From contig QKCC01000065.1 of NCBI GenBank assembly GCA_003245835.1, forward strand, positions 1 to 42,528: 42,528 bases of DNA, read 5' to 3'. The translations under genes and the position numbers were made by a program. Source of the stretch: Spirochaetales bacterium. Its GTDB lineage: Bacteria; Spirochaetota; Spirochaetia; UBA9216. The notes under the pieces were generated by a model, which saw only the letters and a list, made by a program, of their open reading frames with translations, searched no databases and was not told the origin of the DNA. This document shows positions 26,035-34,838 of the stretch, in pieces (positions within the stretch are counted from its first letter, which is position 1; each line of letters starts with the position of its first letter).

Positions 26035-28387
26035 GTTTAGAAGAAAGCATTATTGCCGCCGGGATAAGAAACAATGTCGCCAGCATAGTATTCAGAAAAG
26101 CCATCGACAGCAGCAGGCCGAAATACCTGACCGGGATATAGCTTGCCAATGTAAGAACCAGGAGCCCTGCAATCAGTGCAAGCGATGTCAGAATGATTGG
26201 TCTTCCCGATTCCAGCAGGGTCTCAGAAATTACCCATGAAGCCGGTTTACCCGCCCCGGCGGCAGAAATCGCCCGGTATCTGAACAGAAAATGGATCGCA
26301 TCGTCTATACCCACACCGATTGTAATACTCGAAAATCCGAGAGTAACCAGGTCAAGCGGTATTTTTGTCAAATACATGAAGATGTAGTTGCCCATTACAC
26401 CGGCAAGAATCGGCAGAACTGCAAATATCCCGTAGACAGGTGATCGGAAAGCTGCAATAGCCGCCGCGAGTACAAGCAGAAGAGACAGCAATGCCGAAAC
26501 TGCCTGGTCCCGGGTGATTATTTCATTCAGGAGAAGGGTTTCAACACCCGTTCCCCAGATCCGGTATCCGGCGCCTTCAGGAAGCAGCGGGATGTTCCGT
26601 TCAAGGGTATCCATAACCCGCGCCGCACTCTCCGTTGTCTGAAACTCCTGCCGTTCGGCATCGTAGTAGCGCATTACCAGTGTGAGAGACCGGCCGTCCG
26701 GCGCCATAATCTGGCGCAGCTGGCCGGCAAGAGGGCTTTCCTGCAGAAGAGAAATGTACCGCGACAGAAGATTCAGCAGGCCGGAGTTCCCGGGTATTCC
26801 TCCTGTGCCGGTGTATACCCTGTTAATGAAGCTGATATAGGAAGTATATGAAAAAATGTGGAAGATGTCCGGACAATCCTTCTGTACTGTTTCCTCGTAA
26901 TCTCTAATCTGCCTTAAGACCTCCGGCCTTGAAAAATATCCCGGTTCGTTACCGGGCGCGCTGATTGTAACCCTGAAAGGGTCGAGCCCGCCCATAGTCC
27001 TGGCTATTTCCATAGAGTCCCGAACAAACGGATCTTTTTGGGGGAAATAGGCCATGTAGTTCGATTCAAGCGAAACACTGTCCCGGACCAGCAGAAACCC
27101 TCCTGTGACGGCAAGGAAGAGCAGCAGAACAACGGGCCAGCCCTTTACGGCCGCGTAACCCGTCCGGGCAACCGCACGGTTCAGCAGTCCCGAACCGGCT
27201 GGCGGCATTCCCTTCCTTCCGGGAGGAGGAAGAAGCGATATGACCGCCGGCAGGTATGTCAGCGACAGAACCGCGCAGAACAGTACCCCTATTGAAACAG
27301 AAACCCCGAATTCCCTGAATGCCCTGGTTTGTGCAGACAGAAGCGACAGAAACCCGATTACCGTAGTGACACATGCGAGCAGAATCGTTCCCCGCAGATT
27401 CCGCGCACTGCTTGCCGCAGGGTTTACCTCGCCAGCCGCCGCAGACCGGTAGTACCCGGAAAGCATGTGGATGGTGTAGGAGCTTCCCAGGGTGAGGATC
27501 ATAGGGGGAGTAATAATGTTTACTATGGTAAGGGTAAATTTCAAAAGCGCCATCATCCCGAGGGTCCAGACCAGCGCAATCAGCGAAACCGAGAACGGAA
27601 GAATCATCGCTCTTTTCGAGCGGAATGCTAAAAAGTAAACAATGAGCATTCCGGCTAAACATAGGCCGAGAAGCGAGAAAAGGTCTTTCTTCAGGTAATG
27701 AAGTACTCGTTCCGAAATTGGTGCTGTACCGTTTATATATACGGCGGCCTTGTCCATAACCGGTTTCAGGATTTCCCGGTACTCTTCAAGTTTTTCGCTT
27801 GTACTGCCCCGGGGTTTAATCTGGTAGTAAACCATGATGGCTGTGCCGTCATGTGAAACAAGGTAGTTCCGGACGACATCGTCGTTCAGAAGCCTTTCCC
27901 GGAAAATCCCGGCTTCAGTGCTGCTCCACGAATAATCATCGGCTTTCGGCGATATTGGAACAGGAACAAGTCTTCCCCCCTGCTTAACCAGGGTCGGCAT
28001 ATCAAACGGTGACAGGCAGTTCCCGAACTCATCAAGGCTTTCCAGAGCTTGCATGGCCTGTGAAACAGCGGTCAGAAGCTCCGGGTTGAACAGGTCGTCC
28101 GATTTGATAACAAAAAAATAGCTGCTCGTATACGGCGAAGAAGGTTTTTCTACTGAACCGCCGTCTTTTTGCACCTGCACAGCCGCAGAAAGCCGCGATG
28201 CCGCCTTATCCACTGTGGGTACAGTCTGTTTTGTTACAACCCGCTCAGCGGGAAGGTGCTGCCTGGGAAAAAGGGAAAGATAATCCGTATCGAATCGAAG
28301 ATTGGTGAGCTGAAACCCGAAAAAAAGCGTCAGGACAAAAACGAGGCCAAGGGTAATCACTGTTCGTATTCGGCGGTGTCTGCACAA
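25991..28387 (-). CDS. MMPL/RND-family membrane exporter
   Basis: A 798-residue inner-membrane protein of the RND/MMPL hydrophobe exporter type. Helix 1 (residues 7-27) is followed by a large exported loop (about 28-225), a block of five or more helices with a sterol-sensing-like region, a second helix and exported loop (about 415-620), and a final helix block containing LGFSSITIGVGIDDAIHFLF, where the GIDDAIH acidic residues fit the proton relay. Role: proton-driven export of lipids or other hydrophobic compounds; a glycolipid from the adjacent locus is a tempting cargo but unproven. The start is TTG 28387 after GGAAGAG, with an in-frame TAG just upstream. Its 3' end overlaps the GT4 gene tail. 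Confidence 0.9.
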   Translation of the reverse strand: MCRHRRIRTVITLGLVFVLTLFFGFQLTNLRFDTDYLSLFPRQHLPAERVVTKQTVPTVDKAASRLSAAVQVQKDGGSVEKPSSPYTSSYFFVIKSDDLFNPELLTAVSQAMQALESLDEFGNCLSPFDMPTLVKQGGRLVPVPISPKADDYSWSSTEAGIFRERLLNDDVVRNYLVSHDGTAIMVYYQIKPRGSTSEKLEEYREILKPVMDKAAVYINGTAPISERVLHYLKKDLFSLLGLCLAGMLIVYFLAFRSKRAMILPFSVSLIALVWTLGMMALLKFTLTIVNIITPPMILTLGSSYTIHMLSGYYRSAAAGEVNPAASSARNLRGTILLACVTTVIGFLSLLSAQTRAFREFGVSVSIGVLFCAVLSLTYLPAVISLLPPPGRKGMPPAGSGLLNRAVARTGYAAVKGWPVVLLLFLAVTGGFLLVRDSVSLESNYMAYFPQKDPFVRDSMEIARTMGGLDPFRVTISAPGNEPGYFSRPEVLRQIRDYEETVQKDCPDIFHIFSYTSYISFINRVYTGTGGIPGNSGLLNLLSRYISLLQESPLAGQLRQIMAPDGRSLTLVMRYYDAERQEFQTTESAARVMDTLERNIPLLPEGAGYRIWGTGVETLLLNEIITRDQAVSALLSLLLVLAAAIAAFRSPVYGIFAVLPILAGVMGNYIFMYLTKIPLDLVTLGFSSITIGVGIDDAIHFLFRYRAISAAGAGKPASWVISETLLESGRPIILTSLALIAGLLVLTLASYIPVRYFGLLLSMAFLNTMLATLFLIPAAIMLSSKLSVFFRRIPGNTPR

Positions 28388-28491
28388 GGTCTATGCTCTT
28401 CCGGGAAAAGAATGACTTCGCGCCCGGAGGGGGGGGCGCTGCCTCGGCTTAAACTCAGCCGGGCTGATTTTCCGGCAACGCCGACAAGTTT

Positions 28492-28521
28492 ACTATAAAT
28501 CAAACCTGTTTCGGCTGTCAA
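28492..28521 (-). promoter_or_regulatory. Promoter of the MMPL exporter gene
   Basis: On the minus strand a perfect TTGACA and TATAGT are 18 bp apart. The leader of about 98 bases includes a run of eight C and a possible GCGCCC/GGGCGC hairpin shortly before the TTG start. Confidence 0.6.
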
Positions 28522-28540
28522 ATTCATATTTGAACATCAC

Positions 28541-29938
28541 TCAATGGACGGCTACGGATTGATTTTCTTTCATTCCCCTTATCGTCTTCCTGAATTGAAC
28601 GGAAAAAAGAATCACTGTAAAAGTAACCGCAATAAAATCCGCGACCGGCTCCGCTGCATAAACTGCCACGGCTTTATCTGAGGAGAAAAGGTTCGGCATA
28701 ATATAAATCAGGGGAAGGAGTAATACGAATTTGCGTACTATTGCGATTATAACTGATTCTTTCGCGCTTCCGATTGCGATCAGGGTCATCTGGCTGGCCA
28801 TCTGGATTCCGAACAGCAGGCTCACCGTAAAAAATATTCTGATTACTCTTTCAGCAAAAACTGTCAGGGCCTCATCTGAGGTAAAAATGCCTATAGGCAG
28901 CTGCGGAAACAGCTGTATAAGAGCCCACAGCAGCGTCGAATAACATAAACTGATCGTGAGCAGAAGCCGGAATGCTTTTCTCACCCGCTCACTGCTGCCT
29001 GCGCCGTAATTGAAGCCGATAATCGGCTGAGCGCCCTGCCCCAGCCCCTGCATCGGCATCATCGTAAACTGCATGACACTCGACAGAATTGTCATAGCAC
29101 CGACGGCAATGTCTCCCCCGTATTTCAGCAGCGATGAGTTGAAGCTTACAGTAATTATACTCTCGCTGCCGATCATTATAAACGGAGCCGCGCCCAGAGC
29201 AATAAAGGGCAGTATTATTTTTGATTTGAGTTTAAGATTCTTACTTCTGAGTTTGAGATTTGTTTTTTTCCCGACCAGAAACAGGATTACCCAGACACAT
29301 GAAATACCCTGGGAGATAACAGTGGCAAGAGCCGCACCCTGAACACCCATATTGAAACCGAAAATGAAAATAGGGTCCAGAATAATATTGACGACAGCCC
29401 CTATAAGAACGGTGAACATACTGGTTTTGGCAAAGCCCTGTGCAGTAATGAAAGCATTCATCCCGAGTGTCAGCTGAACGAAGAGAGTCCCGACAGCGTA
29501 GATATTCATATAACCGGTCGCATAGCCTATGGTATTTTCACTTGCACCGAAAGCAAGAAGAAAATCTCGGTTCCAGATCAGCAGCACAGCTGTCAGAATG
29601 AGCGACAGAATCACCTGAAAAGTAAATGCATTACCGATAATCTTTTCAGCTCCGTCCTTATCCTCCCTGCCGAGGCTTATTGATGCCCGCGGAGCCGCCC
29701 CGGCGGATACAAACGCTGAAAACGCCATAATGATCATGATTACAGGCAGGCAGACGCCCACGCCCGTCAACGCGAGTGTTCCGGTTCCGGGTATATGACC
29801 GATGTAGATACGGTCGACCATATTGTAAAGCATGTTTATCAGCTGTGCAGCAATAGTCGGAACTGCCAGTTTGAATAAGAGCCTTCCGACCGGCTCTGTT
29901 CCCAATATATTTTTCTGTATAACCTGTTGTTTATTCAC
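28541..29938 (-). CDS. MATE-family efflux transporter
   Basis: GTG 29938, overlapping the MarR stop by 8 bp, gives a 465-residue protein; ATG 29962 is an alternative. About 12 membrane helices in two homologous halves are visible, beginning GRLLFKLAVPTIAAQLINML with YNMVDRIYIGH, a hallmark of the NorM/DinF-type MATE family. The second half begins near ALGAAPFIMIGSESIITVSF and contains MTMMPMQGL-like and QGAQPIIGFNYGAG motifs. Role: Na+ or H+ driven export of cationic drugs or metabolites. The upstream overlapping MarR gene suggests drug-inducible control. Confidence 0.93.
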   Translation of the reverse strand: MNKQQVIQKNILGTEPVGRLLFKLAVPTIAAQLINMLYNMVDRIYIGHIPGTGTLALTGVGVCLPVIMIIMAFSAFVSAGAAPRASISLGREDKDGAEKIIGNAFTFQVILSLILTAVLLIWNRDFLLAFGASENTIGYATGYMNIYAVGTLFVQLTLGMNAFITAQGFAKTSMFTVLIGAVVNIILDPIFIFGFNMGVQGAALATVISQGISCVWVILFLVGKKTNLKLRSKNLKLKSKIILPFIALGAAPFIMIGSESIITVSFNSSLLKYGGDIAVGAMTILSSVMQFTMMPMQGLGQGAQPIIGFNYGAGSSERVRKAFRLLLTISLCYSTLLWALIQLFPQLPIGIFTSDEALTVFAERVIRIFFTVSLLFGIQMASQMTLIAIGSAKESVIIAIVRKFVLLLPLIYIMPNLFSSDKAVAVYAAEPVADFIAVTFTVILFSVQFRKTIRGMKENQSVAVH

Positions 29939-30374
29939 TCGTTTCCAGTCCTTTGCCGGCATTCCGCCAAATTCGCAGATTCATTTCTGCGTACAGTTCC
30001 CGCTCCCCGGCGGAGAAATCAGAGAACAGCTCACTGACGAACCCGTCCATTGCTGCCGACAGTTCAGTTATGATTCTGTCGGCACCCGGTCTCAGATTCA
30101 GATGGATCCTGCGCCTGTCCCCGCTGTCCTGCAATCGGCTTAGAAGATCCTTCCGAATCAGGGATTCAACCGCTTTTGATACATTCGCCTTCGGCAAATG
30201 CCTGAATTCGACAATATCGGTCGCGGTGTCTTTCGACGGATTATTATGCAGATACAGCAGAACATTGGCTTCGTATTGTGTCAGACCGTATTTATCATAA
30301 ACCGGGGCACTGAACTTATCGAGCAGACGAAGAATTGTCTGCGTTGCCTGCAGAATCTCATTGGGGCTCAGCAT
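29931..30374 (-). CDS. MarR-family transcriptional regulator
   Basis: A 147-residue winged-helix repressor-type protein. The DNA-binding core is YGLTQYEANVLLYLHNNP, then FRHLPKANVSKAVESLIRKD and the wing LLSRLQDSGDRRRIHLNL with the invariant-looking DRR. Helices at both ends would form the dimer. The ATG follows AAAGGA. It is first in the MarR-MATE operon and probably represses its own promoter; an imperfect palindrome and a repeated TATAAACAG lie at the predicted start of transcription. The inducing ligand is unknown. Confidence 0.93.
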   Translation of the reverse strand: MLSPNEILQATQTILRLLDKFSAPVYDKYGLTQYEANVLLYLHNNPSKDTATDIVEFRHLPKANVSKAVESLIRKDLLSRLQDSGDRRRIHLNLRPGADRIITELSAAMDGFVSELFSDFSAGERELYAEMNLRIWRNAGKGLETSE

Positions 30375-30399
30375 ATATTCTATCCTTTTATTGTTTCTT

Positions 30400-30437
30400 T
30401 ATAAACAGTTTCTACAGGAACTAATTTATATAAACAG
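30400..30437. promoter_or_regulatory. Candidate MarR operator
   Basis: AGTTTC-TACA-GGAACT (30407-30422) is a 16-bp palindrome with one mismatch. It lies between two exact copies of TATAAACAG (30400-30408 and 30429-30437, 29 bp apart). It overlaps the predicted transcription start of marR, where a repressor would block transcription. Confidence 0.45.
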
Positions 30438-30451
30438 AATACGATCGTCAA
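30423..30451 (-). promoter_or_regulatory. Promoter of the MarR-MATE operon
   Basis: On the minus strand TTGACG is followed by TATAAA at 15 bp or TAAATT at 17 bp. The leader to the MarR ATG would be about 40-45 bases. Confidence 0.5.
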
Positions 30452-30471
30452 GTATTGGGCAGATCAGAGTA

Positions 30472-30982
30472 TTATTGCTTCTCCAATATTCCGGAAGCAA
30501 ATGCTTTTATCGTCTTTATGGTATCTTCACTTACATAAGGCAATGTGTAGCTTGATGAGGAAGGATAATCTTCAAATATTGAACAGTAAAGTAAAAGAGC
30601 TGCAAGAAAAGAACCTAATTGCGTCGGATGGATTTCATCGGCCTTTATTATACTGATATCCGGATACTCTTTTTGAAACTGGTAAAAAGCCTGTGAAACA
30701 GGTGCTACAATAACACTGTTCTCCGCTGCAATTCGCCTGTACAGCCCCATCCTCCCAATGTTTTCGCAGCCCGGTACCGCCCCTGGCATGAGTTTGAATG
30801 GTTATAACGCGTTTCGGGTTATTGTTCTCTCCGATAGCGGATATCATATCTTTAAGCCCGTTATAATATGTAAGGCTGTCGCCGATCATCAAAATCCGAG
30901 TTTCGGCATTTCCGGTGCTTAGAGTAATTAATGCAAATATAATTATAGAACAGCATCTGATAAGAAGAGTACGACCGACCAT
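30472..30982 (-). pseudogene. SGNH/GDSL hydrolase remnant, frameshifted and internally deleted
   Basis: Two overlapping minus-strand ORFs belong to one gene. The first (ATG 30982) has a signal peptide, MVGRTLLIRCCSIIIFALIT, then RILMIGDSLTYYNGL, the block I nucleophile motif of SGNH hydrolases, and HARGGTGLRKHWEDG. The frame then changes between about 30730 and 30760. The second ORF supplies LYRRIAAENSVIVAPVSQAF and IIKADEIHPTQLGSFLAALL, the block V Asp-x-x-His catalytic pair. The middle of the fold is missing compared with the usual 200 or more residues. The best reading is a decayed secreted esterase that has lost an internal piece whose length is not a multiple of three. An assembly error is less likely but possible. 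Confidence 0.7.
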
Positions 30983-31157
30983 AAAACACCTCCATAAACG
31001 AAACTGCTAAAACCGGCCGAATCTAATAGATACAAACTTTTTAATACTGACATACTATCCAGCTATCCGTAAATTCTAAGCCTTCTCCTGAAAGGATGTC
31101 AAGCGAATTGATCAGCTCATATTCTGCATGATGCGGACATTTAATTTCACGAGAGCT

Positions 31158-32114
31158 TCATTTCTCCCGTGACTTGCGGATTTTATACAGCTGGTAGGAA
31201 TTCACGGAATTGTGCCAGATACTGTAAAACCCTCCGGCAAGTGCTGTTACCGGAGTCAGAAAGGTATAGCCCATCCATATTGCAAACACCGTATTTTTCT
31301 GTCCCAGGGCCTGACCCGCAGTCGTCTTCTCCCCATATCGTATTCCAACCTTCCAGCCAAGCCAAAACTGCAGCAGGCAGGACAGCAGCGTCACTGCACC
31401 GATTCCGGCTTCATAGATAAAAGCAACCCGGCTGTGCATCAATTCTCGTACCGTCATGGCAATCGCTACGGTTAAAGCGACAGCCCACAGGTAAAATGCA
31501 AGGTCCTTCAAAGCAATCAGTCTTTTGTGTACTTTCGGAAAGCGTATTCGGACAAACCAGGCTGTAAAAAATGGAAGAATCAGCAGGGGAAATACCTTTT
31601 TCAGGATGATCCAGAATGAAGACAGAAAGGACATTCCTTCGACCGGATGAACCACTGGAAGCATAAGCGGCACCATCAAAGCAGTTACCAGGTTGCATAT
31701 AATCGTGTAAGTCGTCAGTGAAGAAATATTACCGCCAAGCTTGTCAGTAACTACGACAGCAGCTGTTGCGGTCGGGCAGATCATACAAATCATAGCCCCT
31801 TCGACAACAACCCTTCCCTGCATATCAGGAAAAAGCATCAGCAGCCCGCCCAGTATAAGAAAAATACCGACCTGAATTAAAACCAGCCAGCCGTGCCACG
31901 GACATAGTCGCAAGTCTCCGGGATCAACTTTACAAAAGGAAAGAAATAACATGGTGAAAATCAGCAAAGGCTGAATAACGGCGACTGTCTTTACAGTAAA
32001 TACATGAACAGCAACAGGCAGGTTGAGCTGAGAGTACACCAGGTACGCGAGAATACCGGAAAGCATAGAAATCGGCAGCGTCCAGTTTTTCAATAAAAGG
32101 ATAAATTTCTTCAT
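31158..32114 (-). CDS. BASS-family (bile acid:Na+ symporter-like) membrane transporter
   Basis: ATG 32114 after AGGATTGTG gives 318 residues; the track start adds 11. About nine or ten membrane helices are seen. The segment EGAMICMICPTATAAVVVTD resembles the first crossover motif of the bile acid sodium symporter/arsenite-type superfamily, and QALGQKNTVFAIWMGYTFLT resembles the second. Family role: sodium-coupled uptake of organic anions or export of arsenite. Substrate unknown. It reads in the same direction as the sigma-54 regulator gene, 91 bp upstream. The 175 bp between it and the SGNH remnant (30983-31157) show no feature I can support. Confidence 0.82.
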   Translation of the reverse strand: MKKFILLLKNWTLPISMLSGILAYLVYSQLNLPVAVHVFTVKTVAVIQPLLIFTMLFLSFCKVDPGDLRLCPWHGWLVLIQVGIFLILGGLLMLFPDMQGRVVVEGAMICMICPTATAAVVVTDKLGGNISSLTTYTIICNLVTALMVPLMLPVVHPVEGMSFLSSFWIILKKVFPLLILPFFTAWFVRIRFPKVHKRLIALKDLAFYLWAVALTVAIAMTVRELMHSRVAFIYEAGIGAVTLLSCLLQFWLGWKVGIRYGEKTTAGQALGQKNTVFAIWMGYTFLTPVTALAGGFYSIWHNSVNSYQLYKIRKSREK

Positions 32115-32205
32115 CAGCACAATCCTGTCAGTTAAACATTCAGACAATAATAGCTTTAAATGTCTGTATTGTGCTATACCTCACATCATCAGTTAAAAAA
32201 GGCAG

Positions 32206-33591
32206 TCAGGAACTGCCCTTTAACCCCAGAATATCCAGGCGTGAACGAAGTCTCCTCTCGGAAATATTTAAAAGCCGGGCGGCTTCACTCTGATTTCCTG
32301 CCGCCTGTTCTAAACCCGCCTGAATCAGGCTGATCTCAAAAGCCCTGAGCTGTGAATTGTAGTCTTTCGGGATTAGCTCTCCGCCGGTTCCGTCATTATC
32401 CGGTAACTGATCTTCAAATTCCGGAAGATCAGCAGCAGTAACGAGACGGCCCCGGCTAAGTATTACCGCCCTTTCTATAATATTTTCCAATTCACGTATA
32501 TTCCCCGGAAACCGGTGCGCCATAAGTTTATCCAGCCCTTCCCTGCTGATTCCCTCAACCGATTTGCGGTTCTTTTTGTTATACATTTCGATAAAATGTT
32601 CTGCAAGAAGCGGTATCTCTGACTTTCTATGCCTCAATGCAGGCAGTTCAATTTTAATGACATTCAATCGCCAGAAGAGATCCTCCCGGAAGGTTCCTTC
32701 GCTTATCATATGCTCAAGATTCCGGCTGGTAGCAGCTATAATTCGAATATTAAGATCCTTTTCAAGGTTTTCTCCGACCTTCTGGAGCTTCCCGAACTGG
32801 ATTATGCGCAGCAGCTTTACCTGAATCTTTACCGGGATATCACCCACCTCGTCAATAAAGAGGGTTCCGCCGTCGGCTTCCTCAAACCGGCCGGGGCGGT
32901 CCTTTTCGGCACCGGTAAACGCACCTTTAACATGACCGAAAAGCTCACTCTCCATTAAGGTTTCCGGAAGAGCTGCAATATTGACTGAAATAAACGGTTT
33001 ATCTTTCCGCAAACTGGTTTTATGAATCAGCCTTGCAATCAGTTCCTTACCAGTACCGCTCTCACCTGTTATAAGTACCGTAGCATCGGTTTCAGAACTG
33101 CGGGCTACCACATTGAGAACATTCTGCATTGGACGGCTGTTATAGACTAAAGGCAAATCGGGAAAGGACGCCTCTATCTCCCTGTCTACACGGATATTTT
33201 CATGAATTAGGCTTTGCTGCTCGAAAATGCGCAGAAATATGTGCTCGATATCGTCCAATTTCACCGGCTTGATCAGGTAATCGTCCCCGCCGCTTTTCAG
33301 TATTTCCACTGCTTCCCGCGCACTCTCAAACGCCGTCATAACGACTACATTTATTAGAGGATTTCGGCTCTTGATTTCCCGCAGCACTTCCAGGCCGTCC
33401 CGATCGGGAAGCCGGTAATCCGTCAGAACAAGATCAACAGAATCTTCAGCCAGTCTGTCCAGTCCCTCTTTTGCCGTTTCTGCTGTAATCAGTTCTATTC
33501 CGGGAAAAGTAATTTTATCAGAAAATGTTTTGAGCAGTTCCAGTTGGGTAAAATCATCATCAATGGCAAGTACCTTGAGTTTATCATCCAT
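32206..33591 (-). CDS. Sigma-54-dependent response regulator (NtrC family)
   Basis: ATG 33591 gives 461 residues; the track start adds 57 residues unrelated to a receiver domain. Residues 1-125 form the receiver: LAIDDD, phospho-acceptor in [13 protein letters not shown], switch VVMTAF and lysine YLIKPVK. Residues about 145-375 are the AAA+ domain: Walker A GESGTGKE, the sigma-54 contact loop GAFTGA, Walker [13 protein letters not shown] and arginine region [11 protein letters not shown]. The last 45 residues are a Fis-type helix-turn-helix, [20 protein letters not shown]. It activates sigma-54 promoters after phosphorylation. No cognate kinase gene is adjacent. A consensus sigma-54 promoter and a palindrome lie just upstream in the divergent region, so the 92-residue neighbour is the obvious target. 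Confidence 0.95.
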   Translation of the reverse strand: MDDKLKVLAIDDDFTQLELLKTFSDKITFPGIELITAETAKEGLDRLAEDSVDLVLTDYRLPDRDGLEVLREIKSRNPLINVVVMTAFESAREAVEILKSGGDDYLIKPVKLDDIEHIFLRIFEQQSLIHENIRVDREIEASFPDLPLVYNSRPMQNVLNVVARSSETDATVLITGESGTGKELIARLIHKTSLRKDKPFISVNIAALPETLMESELFGHVKGAFTGAEKDRPGRFEEADGGTLFIDEVGDIPVKIQVKLLRIIQFGKLQKVGENLEKDLNIRIIAATSRNLEHMISEGTFREDLFWRLNVIKIELPALRHRKSEIPLLAEHFIEMYNKKNRKSVEGISREGLDKLMAHRFPGNIRELENIIERAVILSRGRLVTAADLPEFEDQLPDNDGTGGELIPKDYNSQLRAFEISLIQAGLEQAAGNQSEAARLLNISERRLRSRLDILGLKGSS

Positions 33592-33640
33592 AATTCGATT
33601 ATCGGTGTTTGGATGTATGAAGTTGATTTGGCAGTTAAAA

Positions 33641-33727
33641 TCGAACAAATACGCAGCCTCTCTGCCGCCGAAAAACCTCGCCCTGATTGTCGAAACTTCA
33701 TTAAATATTCGACCAAATAGTCGAACA
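33641..33727. promoter_or_regulatory. Candidate upstream activating sites for the sigma-54 regulator
   Basis: TATTCGAC-CAAATA-GTCGAACA (33706-33727) is a near-perfect dyad with core TTCGAC-N6-GTCGAA. A related half-site, TCGAACAAATA, lies at 33641-33651 and matches TCGACCAAATA of the dyad at 10 of 11 bases. The dyad is centred about 140 bp upstream of the predicted sigma-54 start, a usual distance for enhancer sites. Confidence 0.55.
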
Positions 33728-33830
33728 TTTTTCTTATGAATTCTTTTAAAGCGGCAAAGCATAACTTTTTAACAATCATAACTCCTTACTGGATATGCAT
33801 TTAGTAAACTTACCCTGAAACCTGCGACCA

Positions 33831-33847
33831 TGGCACACTAATTGCAT
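33831..33847 (+). promoter_or_regulatory. Sigma-54 promoter
   Basis: TGGCACACTAATTGCAT matches the -24/-12 consensus TGGCAC-N5-TTGCA exactly, with GG and GC 10 bp apart. It predicts a start near 33857 and a leader of about 24 bases to ATG 33881. The adjacent divergent gene encodes a sigma-54 activator. Confidence 0.85.
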
Positions 33848-33880
33848 TATATTATTATCCTGACAATTAGGAGGGATTTT

Positions 33881-34159
33881 ATGAACCAGGAAAACAGATC
33901 GATAATCAGCCGAACCTTAATGGAACTCATAGTTGATAATTACCGAGAAATTGAGCAGAAATACCCCGGATATACAATGAAAAAAGAAGCCGCCACACTG
34001 ATTACGTATTGTCACACCAGGGGCTGGCCGGACCTGCTTAAGAGGGCAATGAGCATCTTTGGAATGGATGTCCTCGACATAGTTCCGGATCGTCTTTTTA
34101 TCCAGATAAACAATAAAGACATAAAAACAATGGCGGCTGCTGTTCATAATATGGAATAG
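33881..34159 (+). CDS. 92-residue protein of unknown function, sigma-54 controlled
   Basis: The start is ATG 33881 after AGGAGGG; the track start at 33842 lies inside the sigma-54 promoter. The 92-residue product has no signal peptide or membrane helix and looks mostly helical. It begins MNQENRSIISRTLMELIVDN and contains YREIEQKYPGYTMKKEAATL and a short strand-like segment RLFIQINNK. I do not recognise a family. The strong ribosome site and the consensus sigma-54 promoter indicate a conditionally and probably highly expressed small protein. The thioesterase gene follows after 131 bp and may share the transcript. Confidence 0.85.
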   Translation: MNQENRSIISRTLMELIVDNYREIEQKYPGYTMKKEAATLITYCHTRGWPDLLKRAMSIFGMDVLDIVPDRLFIQINNKDIKTMAAAVHNME

Positions 34160-34290
34160 GGGCAGAAGTGCCGCTGTCTTCTAACCCTGATTTCCGATTC
34201 CTCCTGTTTCAGCCTTGCACGCTTTGATTTTTTTCCTTACTATCAGTTTTTAAATACAGCCGTTATTTACAGTTTAAGGATTAAATACTA

Positions 34291-34716
34291 ATGAAAACCT
34301 ACACAGCCTCGCATATGGTTAAAATGGAAGACTTGAATCATCACAGTAATCTTTATGCCGGAAGGGCAATAGAATGGATGGTAGAGGCATCCTTCATCGC
34401 AGTCTCGCTTGAATATGGAAACGGACATGGCCTGTTATACAAAAACACCCATCAGTTCAGCTTTGAAAAATCAGTCGAGCCCGGAGAGATTATCAGCTAT
34501 AGAAGTATATTGGTGCGCACCGGAAAGAAAAGCCTGACGCTCCGGGTCGGTTTGATTTCAGAAAAAACCGGGGAGCTAAAGGCCGAGGGATATACCACCT
34601 TTGTTACTGTAAAACCGCAAACAAACGAGTCGGTTGCACACGGGCTCTCATTGGATCAAACAGACGATCCGGATGAACTGGCCTGGAGAGCAAAGGCGGA
34701 TTCCTTTTTTAGGTAG
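34291..34716 (+). CDS. Hotdog-fold acyl-CoA thioesterase-like protein
   Basis: A 141-residue single hotdog domain. The N-terminal MVKMEDLNHHSNLYAGRAIE and WMVEASFIAV fit the acyl-CoA hydrolase/BFIT-type pattern, in which an asparagine or aspartate near the start of the long helix is catalytic; QFSFEKSVEPGEIISYRSIL and KSLTLRVGLISEKTGELKAE complete the sheet. Role: hydrolysis of acyl-CoA or acyl-carrier thioesters in the cytoplasm; chain length unknown. AAGGA lies 11-12 bases before the ATG. It may be transcribed from the sigma-54 promoter upstream of the 92-residue protein. Convergent with the lipoprotein gene 34839-35723. Confidence 0.85.
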   Translation: MKTYTASHMVKMEDLNHHSNLYAGRAIEWMVEASFIAVSLEYGNGHGLLYKNTHQFSFEKSVEPGEIISYRSILVRTGKKSLTLRVGLISEKTGELKAEGYTTFVTVKPQTNESVAHGLSLDQTDDPDELAWRAKADSFFR

Positions 34717-34838
34717 ACCCGCAGTTTTTACCCCATCAGCTGCTCCGGCAACGGCTTAGTGATTCTGCAGTTAAATGAATTCTTATGCCGGACTGTTGTA
34801 ATTCAGCAGAATAAAGCTCTGTCCGGATTCGGTTTTCT

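Noticed and set aside
28388-28440. Possible frameshift at the run of eight G upstream of the MMPL exporter
   Set aside because: An in-frame TAG stands directly before the TTG start, and the protein has a complete first helix, so no missing coding part is needed.
32128-32160. CAGACA/TGTCTG inverted repeat between the sigma-54 regulator and the BASS gene as a terminator
   Set aside because: Six-bp stem, 14-base loop and no following T-run on the relevant strand.
33592-33762. N-terminal extension of the sigma-54 regulator in the ORF track
   Set aside because: The receiver domain starts at the ATG at 33591, and the extension covers the dyad and has no domain-like sequence.
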